Source: Tetragonia tetragonoides (taxonomy: Eukaryota > Streptophyta > Magnoliopsida > Caryophyllales > Aizoaceae). Taken from it: a DNA stretch of 64,000 bases. A program made the position numbers and the translations under genes. The stretch covers positions 4,011,501-4,075,500 of the forward strand of contig CM076147.1 of the NCBI GenBank assembly GCA_038025085.1. The letters are read 5' to 3'. This document shows, one piece after another, positions 1-10,714 of this stretch (position 1 is the stretch's first letter; each line of letters starts with the position of its first letter). A model generated the notes under the pieces. The model saw nothing but the letters and a program-made list of their open reading frames with translations, was not told the origin of the DNA and did not search any database.

Positions 1-349
1 CAGATTCCAAAATGACCTCAAAACCATGGGTAATAGCTAGCTTCAAACCAAAGTAAACTGCTTTTGCCTCAGCAAGTCCGACCTCCCAACCGACTTCAAA
101 ATTCAAAGTTGCACACATTTGAACTACCCCACCTTCGTCTCGGCCAACTACACCAATACTGGTACCTGTATCACCATGCTTCCCCACATCCACGTTCAGC
201 TTGATCCAGCCAGAGGGTGGCGCAGACCACTGAACATGTGCGCTGGGGGGACGGCTTGGTTGCTTCGGCACATGTTCGCCAATTTCTTGCAATAGCTTAT
301 CAACGTAGACCATGATGTCCGACGGGGCTTGAAGGAGGCCCTCAAAAAG
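1..349 (-). pseudogene. LINE ORF2 C-terminal RNase H (RVT_3), partial
   Basis: After the stop at 350 the minus strand still reads as a plant LINE RNase H: a PPSGWIKLNVDVG start, then GVVGRDEGG, then AEAKAVYFGLKLA, and the frame runs off the window at the ILES segment. The first catalytic Asp position is kept (NVDVG). The domain belongs to the LINE above. About half of it is visible. Confidence 0.8.
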
Positions 350-3300
350 TCACTTGTTTCTTGTACCCCAGATCGCCCAAGCCGTAGTAATAAATCTTGC
401 AAATTCCTCTTGCTCTAGTTCTAACCTCACCAATTCCACCCAATCTTTCACACATCTCCCTGTAGCAATATCTAGGACGTCCATCCCACTAGCCTCCCAA
501 ATGGACTCAGCTAGCGGGCACGAGCGCAGGGCATGAAGGCCGCAGTCACGCGGCCCCCCACACACACCACAGTCTTCCTCAATGTGGGGGATGCGTCTAT
601 GGAGACCGACCTTGGTCGGTAAGGCATCATGGCACGCACACCAAGCAAAGATCTTCACCCGAGGTAGAGTATCGATGTTCCAAATCTTATTCCACAACTG
701 GTTGTCAACTCTAGAAGAAGAAGCTTCCTCCTCCTCAAGCCGAGCACTCATAATACCATTGTAAGCACTTCGAACTGAATATTCACCCTTCTTTTCCCAT
801 TTCCAAAATGTCGTGTCTTGTGGGAGGCGGGGACTAATGGGTAAAGCAAGGATTCGCTCCACGTCAATTGGAAGGAACGTGTTGCGAAGCTTGTTTACAT
901 CCCAACTGCTAGTGGCGTGGTCAATAAACTCTGTCACCCGCATCTCCAAGCTATGTGACCCTTGAGGAGTGATAATCTTCCCAGCCCCGAGGCTCGTGAC
1001 CCACGGATCGTGCCACACCCGAATGCTAGTTCCATTCCCTACTCTCCACGACATACCTTTTTTAATGACCCACTTCAATTCCCAAATTCCTCGTCAAGTA
1101 TAGCTAGGATTGGTACCAAGTGGAGCATCCAAAAAGTTCCCATTTGGGAAATATTTCGCTTGAAGCATTTGTCCCAATAAACCATTGTCACCTTTAAAGA
1201 GACGCCACGCTTGCTTACCCAGCAGAGCCCAGTTGAACATTTTTAAGTAACGAAAACCGAGGCCACCCATACTCTTCGGCTTGCAAAGTTTACTCCAGCT
1301 CAACCAATGAATTTTCCTCTCGCTATTTTTTTGCCCCCGGAAGAATTGAGCTATCATTGACTTAACCTCATTGCGAAAATTCGCTGCTAATTTGTACACA
1401 CTCATCACATAGGTCGGGACAGATTGGGCCACTGCCTTTATCATAACTTTCCTTCCTGGTTTAGATAGCAACAAACCTTTCCACCCTTGAAGTTTTTTCC
1501 ATAATCTCTCCTTCAACGGGTCACAAATCTTTTTTTTCGATCTCCCCACTGTAGTTGGAAGGCCAAGATATTTATCATGAGAATCAACCTCCTCAACCGC
1601 CAATATATCTCTGATACGAAGCCTTAGCAGAGTGCGAACTCCTTTGCTAAAGCTCACTTTTGATTTCTCAAAGCTCACTTTTTGCTCCGAGGCTCCCTCG
1701 TACAAATTCAAGATCTCCTTGACACTCTCTGCTTGTCCCTCCTCCGCTCTGACAAATGACAAACTATCATCTGCAAAGAAAAGATGGGTTACAAAGGGTG
1801 CCCCTTGACAGATTCGGATACCAGAAATTGCTCCGCGTTCCTCAGCTTTCCTAATTAAACCTGAAAATACCTCAGCACACAGAATAAAGAGGTAAGGGGA
1901 TATCGGATCTCCTTGTCGGAGACCTCTACCCAGAGAAAACGGCTCTGAAGGTTTGCCATTTACTAAAATAGAGAAAGATACTGACTTCACACAAACCATC
2001 ACTCTATCAACCTAGTCAACATCAAAACCCAATTTAAGTAAAACAGCTTCCAAAAAAACCACTCCACTCTATCATAAGCTTTGGCCATATCTAGTTTAAG
2101 AGCGAAAAAACCCGCACAAGAGCTAATATTTTTATATGATGGAACGTCTCAAAAGCCATAAGCACATTATCAGAGATAAGTCGACCAGGAGTAAAAGCAC
2201 TCTGATTCAAGGACACAATATCTGGTAAAAAAGATTTCAACCTATTAGCTAGGACCTTAGAAATCAGCTTTAGGCCACGTTGCACAAGCTAATAGGTTGA
2301 AAATCAGTGATAACCTCCGGCTTTTTCTTCTTTGGGATCGACACTAAGAAAGTATAATTGAGACCAACAGGCATTTGTCCCCCATTTAAAAACTCTAGCA
2401 CCAGGTTAGTAAGACAATCACCAACAATATGCCAATAAGTTTGAAAAAATAAAGAACACATACCATCAGGGCCAGGGGACTAGAGTGGCTGCATTTGACT
2501 CAAAGCCATCTTGACCTCCTCACTAGAATAGGATCTACACAGGTCGGCGTTAATGTCTGCTGTGACACGGGCATCGACTCCAAGGAGAACATCGTCCATG
2601 TGCAACTGACTAGTAGGCGAGAACAAACCCGAGAAATAACTGTGAGCAATGCAACCCATCTCGACTTCACCCTTCTTCACCTCCCCATCCGAATCACGTA
2701 ACTCCCTAATAGTGTTTTTTTCTTTTCTACTCGAAGCTCTTTTATGAAAAAAGCTCGTATTACGGTCACTCGATGATAGCCATAGCACCCTTGAACGCTG
2801 GCGTCACATGACTTCTTCCTCACGAACAAGCTCCTCAATCTCCCGAACCAATTTTTTCCGCTCACCTAGTTGTTGGGACGAAAGTCCTCCTCCATTCAGT
2901 TGTTTGAGGCGCTTTCTTTTCCCACGTAGCTCACGAAAAATCTTGCCAAACACACTAGCACTCCAGCTTTCGAGCTCCTCAGCACAAAATTTTATTTTTT
3001 CCTGTGTTGTGGGGCCCCCTAAGAACCAGGCTTCTTTCACAACGTTCTCACATTGATCATGCTCCGTCCAAAGTTGCTTAAAACGGAACAATTTCGAGCA
3101 ACGAGAAGACCGTGCTTCCCCCTCCAGTAAGAGTTTGATGGGGCTATGATCCGACCATTCCCTTTCTAAATGGACAAGCTTGGCATAAGGATAGCAGTCC
3201 AACCAATTATCTGTTTCCAAAGCACGATCAAGGTGACTCTGAGTGTTCTCCGCACCTTCTCTACCATTATCATACGTAAACATAGACCCACTGTATCTCA

Positions 3301-3820
3301 CTTCTCTAAAACCACACAAATCCACAGCCTTGCGGAAATTTCTCATCTGCCAATACGCTCATACATTGCTCCCCGATATCTCATTAGCGTAAAGGATCTC
3401 ATTGAAGTCGCCCATGCAAACCCAAGGTTCACTACGTTCTCGAGCTAGAAGACCCAATAGTGACCATGATAGATGACGGTTGTGTACTTCTGGCCAACCA
3501 TAAAAACCAGTGAGACGCCACCCCGGCTCACCAAGTCCATTCTCGACCAGAACATCAATGTGATGGATGGAGCTAGACAACAACTGTATTTCCACATACC
3601 TTTTCCATAACAACACAAGGCCACCTGATCGCCCCACGCTGTCAACAAAGACGCCATCAAAACCATGTAACTTATCTCTAACTTTCTCCATTTCACATCC
3701 GCTTTACTTTGTCTCCGATAAAAAAATAACGGACTGGGCCTCGCTTCGCACTAGGTTGCAAAGTAACGACACTGCACGAGGGTTGCCCAGCCCTCGGCAG
3801 TTGAGACTTAAGATACTCAT
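350..3820 (-). pseudogene. LINE ORF2: endonuclease, reverse transcriptase, zf-RVT
   Basis: ORF2 begins at the ATG at 3820, which overlaps the ORF1 stop; its first residues (MSILSLNCRGLGNPRA) are the usual plant LINE endonuclease start. Endonuclease marks are GDFNEI (within 3691-3359) and SDHSPI (within 3346-2804). RT marks are [19 protein letters not shown] (2461-2270), [15 protein letters not shown] (2285-2091) and the catalytic FADD (2002-1094). The zf-RVT region (1078-350) has the usual W-x-W-KIW and C-x2-C pattern. At 3359, 2804, 2480 and 1094 the protein continues in the same frame after a nonsense codon, while near 3725, 2277, 2130 and 2055 it changes frame. The protein cannot be made. 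Confidence 0.9.
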
Positions 3821-5304
3821 TGCGTTTGGCGGGCCCGGACCTCGCCGGACTCCGCCCTACTCGCCAGTAAGGATGTCGACCCAATCTGTAGCTTCTTCAC
3901 ACTCGAATAACCCTCCTCATCAATTGCCATATCCACCTGCTCGTCTCCTCTATCTCTCTTCGCACCACCTTCCCTTATAACCTTCAATAACTCTGCTCGC
4001 ACGTCACCTCCACCCTTCTTTTCCCTCGCCTGTTTTTTCCATCTACGACCACCCCCACCCCGATTCCCACCACTCCCTAGCTGAAAACCACCCCTCACAG
4101 ACTCGCCTACCCCCCCATCTAATAACGACAAACTCCGCAGGGTTGGCAAAACAGCCGCCCTACCCTCCGTGGCTCCCTTCTCAGCACTGCCTACCCGCTC
4201 CACCTCCACACCGACCTCCACCACTACACTTTCCTCCTCCCTATCACTCATCCCTCCCGTGTTTTTGTCCCCCACGCTTACGACAGGTCTCACATTTTGC
4301 ACACCCTCAAAATCTTTTACACTCCCCTCCCCACTCTCCCCCTCCCCTTCAGCAGCCGCCCTCTCCACCATACCTCCCTCATTTTTTTCAACCACCACTT
4401 TACCACTTCCCTTTTCTATTAGTACGACTCTTGTCCCCCCAGCCCCAGATGAGCTGCTCTCTTTGGTGAGGTTGAGAGCCCTCCTGCATATCGGTTGTGG
4501 ACCTTTCTCAATCTCCTCAAATATTCTCGTCTCCTTCTCACTTTCCTCCTCCGTGTGACGTCTTGGCTTGCGGTTAGGGGTGGCACGCAGCCAAGAGCCA
4601 TATTGCATCCCCATAGCTTTGATCTCCTTATCGCCATAGACGTTACATTCTTTATCAAGGTGACCAATCATACCACAAGCATAACAATAATTGGGTAGAA
4701 AACGATATTTAAATTTCACCCATGTTTCCCCAATGATATCAAACTCCATTTTCATCCCCCTTCGCAGAGGCTTGTTAATTGGGGTTTCAACACGTATATA
4801 CATCGCTCTATCCCACCGATGATCAGTAGGATCTAGCGCAAGAAAGCGCCCAATTGTGTTCCCAATAAGCTCTATCGTTTCCTCATTCCTCGACCCAAAG
4901 GGAACATTCAAAACATTGATCCAAAATCTCGTGCTTGTGAACTCAATATCATCGGGACTATCCTCCGCAGCAATCTCTCGAAAAGCAACCAAGTGGTTAT
5001 CAAAACTCCATGGTTGTTGATCAAGTATAGTTTCTCGATCCCTTTCATCCACAAACTGAAAAATAAAGGTTTAAGCATCAAGATCTTTAATAACAAAACC
5101 TTTTCGAAGCCGCATGATTTTTTCCATGGTAGACTTGAACGCCCGCACGTTGTAGGGTTTCTCGGTCAAAACCCTAGCCGCTAAACTCAGGGCTATACGC
5201 CGGTCTGGCACCGCCGCCGACTTCCCCTTCGCAACCACCACCTTCTCCTCTTCATCAGTCAGTCGCAACCTTGCCCAGTTCTTCGCCAAACTGTCCTCCA
5301 TCAA
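3817..5304 (-). pseudogene. LINE ORF1: DUF4283-type nucleic-acid-binding protein with CCHC zinc knuckle
   Basis: The ORF1 protein binds the LINE RNA. It starts with ATG at 5304 (MEDSLAKNWARL). The N-terminal part matches the DUF4283 pattern, with a W-x-F-D segment shortly after the break. A zinc knuckle CYACGMIGHLDKEC follows (C-x2-C-x4-H-x4-C; residues 123-136 counted from 5052). The C-terminal half is low complexity, rich in Glu, Gly, Val and Arg. A single in-frame TAA at 5071-5073 splits the frame, and the remainder (from 5052) continues in the same phase. Its stop codon overlaps the ORF2 start (ATGA at 3820-3817). This arrangement is common for plant LINE ORF1/ORF2. Confidence 0.85.
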
Positions 5305-5730
5305 GAAAAAAAGTGTGAAACCCTAAAAACTTAGGAGAGAAACCTCCTTCAAACCGCAGCCCCGCAGACCACTCGAGCCCCGCCGCTAAATCGTCGCTTG
5401 AACCCTGCCGTCACCGTTGCCGTCGCCTTAGTCAGTCACCGTCCGATGCTCTCGCCCGGGGTTGATCCCTGTCACTCACAGCCTGAACGCTCTCACCTGC
5501 CCCAGGGAGAGTTTTACTCCCTATTAACATTTTAATACTTGGCTCAAGAAAATGAGGTTCACACACTTTTTATTATGAGTATAGTAAGATGAACCCAAGA
5601 GTAGGTTTAAATTGTTACCCTGTATGTAAACTAATAACCTAAAATGAATTGAAACTAAAGTGCTTAGTCTCCTCAATGCACAAACAAAATTTTGAAAATC
5701 TATTAGCTTAATACTTTCAAAAGGTCTCCT

Positions 5731-5838
5731 ATGAGGCCGCCTCAAGGTGAGGCCCTCTCTATAGCCAAGCACGACGTCGCATGACATAAGCATGACGTCA
5801 TGCTTGTTAGAGAGGGCCTCACCTTGAGGCCGCCTCAT
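5731..5838. repeat. Near-perfect 30-bp inverted repeat (foldback, MITE core)
   Basis: Arms 5731-5760 and 5809-5838 are inverted copies with one mismatch in 30. The 48-bp loop contains its own palindrome, gcatgacgtcatgc. The arm motif (gaggccgcctca) resembles shorter degenerate pieces near 9060-9130 and 56775-56830, which suggests a dispersed foldback family. No target-site duplication was recognised. Confidence 0.75.
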
Positions 5839-7827
5839 ACGAGTTTTTGTGTAATACTTTATAGATTCGTAATCATTTCAAAATATGAATTTTGATAACT
5901 TTTTAAATCAAGTCTAAATACAGTAAGAAAATGGTGACTTTTCTTTATATTGGATATGTATCACTTCCATACTCTGATGTAAAATGTTAAGATAAACACG
6001 AAACATAATAAAAAATGTAAATTTTAGATGTAAGTTTTATGAATTATAATTTACATGTGTTTTCTTTTTCACTTATCAAATAATCAGTTCAAGTAACTGA
6101 TGTTTAATTCAGTGATGTATTTTTTCTCTCAGGTATTAATATTCGGTTTAGTGGTATTAAATTTAGATTATTTAATGGTTTTCAATTAAGTTCAGTTTAT
6201 TGGGAAAAAAAGCACACCATAAGTGACAACATAATCAGCCGCTATAACATTTTGATTTGGAAACTGACCTAAAAGAAATTGAAACTAAATTGCTTAGTCT
6301 CCATCAACTCATCCATGCATTACTTTCTAAACCTACACTTGATGTAGAAATTAGAATGAAAAGAGATGGTGGTTTGAATGGCAAATTATCCACATTGTGT
6401 AACAAATTAATTAGATGTTGTAAGCCGCATAAATTGTTAAATTTACCAAAAAAGAACTCGAATAATGCAACCAAAATATGCCAGCTATGTTAATCTGTCA
6501 GGTTCTCCAATCATAATTCATCTGCAAAAGCTGATAAGGGAATGAATGAAAATGAATATGATACACAAGCCACCACTGGAAAAGCCAATCCTACAAACCA
6601 TTGAACACTATCTAAACACTTGTCTAATCATTCATGAACTAACTTCCAAACCCACTAATTACTGTCGTTCTCTTATAGGACCCTATGAACATTATTTTTG
6701 TTGCTTCTTGATATATGGCACTATCACAAATTCTATTATATTTTGGTAAGTTTGCACATGTAAAAATGTTTACAAGCTAAGAGAAAATGATTTTGCAGAA
6801 GTTGTATTTTTGATGTGAACTAAATTAAATTTGTAGTACATAACCACGAAAGTTAAAACTTTGTTAGGCAATTATATATGTTTGTATATATTGATGAAAA
6901 GCTTGATTGTTACTCATGAAACTCACTATTGTATATAGTTGTAAACACATGTTACAAAATACTTTATCTGTAACATGAATATGTATGTTCACATTAATTT
7001 TTTTACTGTCTAGGCACTACTTTAACGGCAAATAATTACAATTAAGTGAATATAGAAATTATAAAATATGATTTCTCAAAAGTACTATTTAAAATAAATT
7101 CAAAAATATTATTTTTATTTTATAAATCTTTATATTTTTCTGACATATTTATGGTCGAAATTTGTAAAGTTTGACCTTGAAAAAACTAGTGTGAATATTT
7201 TAATGAAACGGAACAAGTAATGTAAAATACATACATAAATGAAATTTTTATGAGAATGTGTTCACTTTTTTACTAAAAAACTTTTCCATATATTTGAGGA
7301 GTTCTTATCACACCACATGATATGTTTTGTTATTTTACTCCTATTTCATCATTATATTGTCTTTGTCAGTTGAACTATTCACTTGTCCACCGAGTTGGCG
7401 TTTTCTTGAGAGTCCTTATCTTTGACCTAAATATTGTTGTACGGTTTAGTGAATGTATCAGTCTTCGATGTTGTTTTTTTTTTTTTTTTTAATGGATTTT
7501 TAAGTTAGATTACAATACAAGCCATGCTAATTACATACATATGAACACTTTCATGTTTGAATCTTATCGAACTTTGGTCTGAGCTCCAACAACAAAAAAT
7601 TCACCAGCTAAACTAAAACCTTTCGAGGAAAATATGATATTTCATCATGACATCAACTTTTTATTACAAAAAAGAGGTATCTACCCACCGGCGGATCTAA
7701 GGAAGCTAAGTGGATTCCATTTTTCACTCGGAAGAATTTTTTTGTTTAAATTTTCTTTATGAAATGATTTTTTTAGTACAACATTTTACAAATATCTCTT
7801 ATATCTAAAATTTGGATCCGCCACTAT
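5839..7827. other. AT-rich intergenic DNA, no gene seen
   Basis: No coding region or intron-exon structure was recognised. Short open frames at 6257-6493 and 6546-6749 have no family features. A piece around 7060-7220 looks like a decayed Stowaway MITE: a gtttgacctt core and a right edge like aaacggaacaagta. A run of about 18 T lies near 7475-7492. Confidence 0.6.
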
Positions 7828-8094
7828 GGCTCCGTTTGATTCACCTGGATAAAACTGATCTGATCTGAACTGAACTGAATTGATTTTTTAAACTTGATCG
7901 TTAACCATCTAAAATTTGTCCAAACATAGTCAATATTGGACCCATTTGAAAGTATGCTTTGAGATCTTTCTGATGACATAATAATCATCATGAAATTATT
8001 TCAGAATAAAAAGTTATACGAGTGCTAAAGTTACTCATGAACTGAACTGAACTGAACTGAATTTAAGTAAAATTAAGGTGAATCAAACAGAGCC
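7828..8094. mobile_element. Tourist-like MITE (family B), 267 bp
   Basis: Terminal inverted repeats are ggctccgtttgattcacct on the left and, reverse-complemented, ggctctgtttgattcacc on the right. The element is flanked by TAT on both sides, fitting the 3-bp T-rich TSD of PIF/Harbinger-derived MITEs. Inside are short (AACTG)n pentanucleotide runs. A larger relative with the same ends lies at 56881-58087. Confidence 0.8.
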
Positions 8095-10714
8095 TATATA
8101 TCTATCTACATGTGCTCCCACTTCTGAAATCTCATGTTATATCTTCATCACTAAATTGCTTAGAATGCTTACCATCTTGGAATTCGGATAGATGTTTATA
8201 AGCCAAGATGCGGAAATTTGTTGGTTAGGATGTGTAGTTTTTTCTCCCATTTAATCAGTTCTATTCAATTATTTACTTTTTCTCTCACATATTACTCCCT
8301 ATTCACTTTATTTTAGTGAAACGAACACTCTCCAAGAATTTCCAATATTTCATCTTTTAGGAAAAACAGACATGACATACTATAGTTATGGGCAAATGTC
8401 GGGCCACGCACATAATTGGTACCCGAATGAGCATCTAAATTAGGTAAGAGAATCACGGCGGCCAAACTCACTCAAGCACACGTGCAGTCAACTTTTTAAA
8501 GTATATATAAAAGTGGCACACCTTATGCTTATGTTATGCATATCAATTATCATCCATCAGGTAAGATAAGAAAGAGCAGCCGTGAAGGACAAAAAGGCAA
8601 ATATAATGTTGATAAACACAAACGTAAGTTTCTCAAACAGCTGGGCACTGGTAGAGTTTTGGAGGACAGAGAGAGAGAGAGAGAATCACACTATTAGTGT
8701 GTGCGCTGACACCAGCTGTACATACAGCTCATTCGATAAACAACTAGATACATGGCACTCAAGTGGCAATTTACACTCACTTGACCCTAAACTAATCCAA
8801 TGTGTTTATTAGCGGATAAAGTAAGTGATGAGATAAGAGTCCAAGTCCAACAATGGCCACGGAATATGAGTGTTGTACCACTGTTGTGATTATGAGTTAT
8901 GTAGGCCATCAACGATTAAAATGGGTTATTACAAATTATTGACGTCTCAATTTGGTTATATAGGTTGTTATTGAGACATTTGACACTCTACGGCAATAAA
9001 AGTGAGTAGAGGATTAAATCTATTTGCCTCCCACAAAAATTCATATGCGACAACTTCAATATGAGACACTTTAAATAAGCATGACGCCACTTGGTTATAG
9101 AGGTGGTCTCATGTTGATACAGCCTCATAAAACACATTTTATTTATCCTCCTACGCGCAGTGATCAACCAAAGGAAGTATAATTATTAAGCCTCGACCTG
9201 AGCATCTACAATCATGGCCCCTTAATTAAAAGGGTCAAGACTTTTCTCTCTTCTCCATCTCACTTTTCTACTCAAATCTTGACTTCTTATTTTTCATGAC
9301 TCTTTATCTACATTCATGTCCCAAGTCACTACACTCTCTCTCCTACATTTTCTGGTCCCCACCAGATTTGGGTTAAAAGGAAGTGTCACATGGCACATTC
9401 TGATTTGTTGAACCAAGTGACTCTTAACTTGTGTAAGAGTCTCCATGCAACCCCCATGAGAGAGAAAATTATCATTGACCTTTTCCCTCACAATGGTAAC
9501 TCTCACTTGACCTCACTCTCTCTCCTACTTGACCCATTAAGAAGTCACCTTTGTAGTTGCTCCAACTACAATGAAATTATTTAAGACACTATTAATCACT
9601 ACGATAACACACTATTTAATTGGACTATATACCCTCTGCAGTTTCTCAAGAGTCTCTGTCTAGCTTCAAGAAATACAAAGCAACTCGTAGAGTGTATCCA
9701 TTTCTTAATGATTAATCCGCGCTAATTTGAAAAAAAAAAAAAAAAAAGGTCATTGAGGAAGTATGTTTACATATATAAAATACTGTAGTGTATAATATTA
9801 CTTAACAAGTTCATATTCTTGGCTCTTTCAGAGCAATTGAAAAAGAAAAAAAAAAATGAAATTAATCGTGTTTGTTTGTACGAGTCATACCTTTTCTTGG
9901 ACAAGTGTGTATTCTGTCTGAAAAGAATGTGAACTTCCACTTACCCTAGCGTCACTTAACTAAGAATTTTCAAAAGTCTCATGGAAATCGAGCTAAATAG
10001 GAAATTCATCAACCAAATTATAGAACTTGACCGAAAATTCGGTGGGAGATGGTCTAGGAAATCAAGGCATTAGCTTTGAGAGTAAGCATGTTTAGTTTCG
10101 TTGAGCATTTACCATGGCCAGAAAGAGTTCAGAGAGCAAGAAGCATGCTGCACCTCGGGCGCATATTGTTCGCGTACCCGAGGCACAGCCTGCTCCATGC
10201 TCTTGAGGTGCAGCATCCCAACGTCTAACAACTCACTGCACTGCCCTCTGTTTTCCTTTCTCTTTTCTTGTTGCCAGGAGGGGAAGAAAAGGGAACCTAA
10301 CTGCTAAAGATATCAAAGCTATCAATGACGATCTATCGCTGGGAATAAAATGGCACAGTAATAAGTTATCTTTGATAATGAGAGTCGATAACCCGCTGAT
10401 ACATTTCTGGGGCACTAGAAGATTGGAGTAAAAAAGTTCTAGCAAGCACTACATTGCAACTTGAGCTAAAGATCTAAATTCAAGTACAAAGGTCAATTTA
10501 GATGACATGACTCACGAGTCTCCCCAGAACAGATACAACCCCAACTCTACACACATGGGGATACCATTCACAAGTGGTAAAGAGATGACAGTTTGTTTGT
10601 ACAGATTAGCAGTGATAAAAAGATGATTTAACAAAAAGCACCTGATTTACGCCTTACGGATTTAAAGTTAATTGGGGATGTATCGATCTGATCCTGTGCA
10701 GCTAAACCTTTAAT
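8095..10714. other. Intergenic DNA and probable 3'UTR of the ERD2-like gene
   Basis: No second gene was recognised. The part next to 10715 is presumably 3'UTR and terminator of the minus-strand ERD2-like gene, but no polyadenylation site could be fixed. A (GA)n stretch is at about 8668-8685, a degenerate foldback piece at 9060-9130, poly-A at about 9730-9748, and a possible hairpin at 10145-10216. Confidence 0.5.
10145..10216. repeat. Small hairpin with 12-bp perfect stem
   Basis: The stem arms are atgctgcacctc (10145-10156) and its exact complement gaggtgcagcat (10205-10216), with a 48-nt loop. An alternative inner stem cctcggg/cccgagg overlaps the left arm. It lies about 500 bp downstream of the ERD2-like stop codon. 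No function is assigned. Confidence 0.45.

Larger units (their letters stand above)
1..5520 (-). mobile_element. Decayed L1-type non-LTR retrotransposon (LINE), 3' end outside the window
   Basis: Read on the minus strand this is one element: a GC-rich 5' leader (about 5305-5520), ORF1 (5304-3817), then ORF2 with endonuclease (about 3820-3130), reverse transcriptase (about 2460-1150), zinc-binding zf-RVT domain (1078-350) and an RNase H domain running off the window start. The order endonuclease-RT-zf-RVT-RNase H is that of plant L1 LINEs. The coding frame is broken by at least six stops (for example 5071, 3359, 2804, 2480, about 2028, 1094 and 350) and several frameshifts (near 3725, 2277, 2130 and 2055). 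Several stops look like TGG or CGA turned to TGA, as expected from methyl-cytosine decay. The copy is inactive. No 3' poly-A or target-site duplication can be seen because the 3' end lies outside. Confidence 0.93.

Noticed and set aside
3693..5052. Plus-strand proline-rich open frames (3567-3980, 4143-4558)
   Set aside because: They are shadows of the minus-strand LINE ORF1 in its Gly/Glu-rich region.
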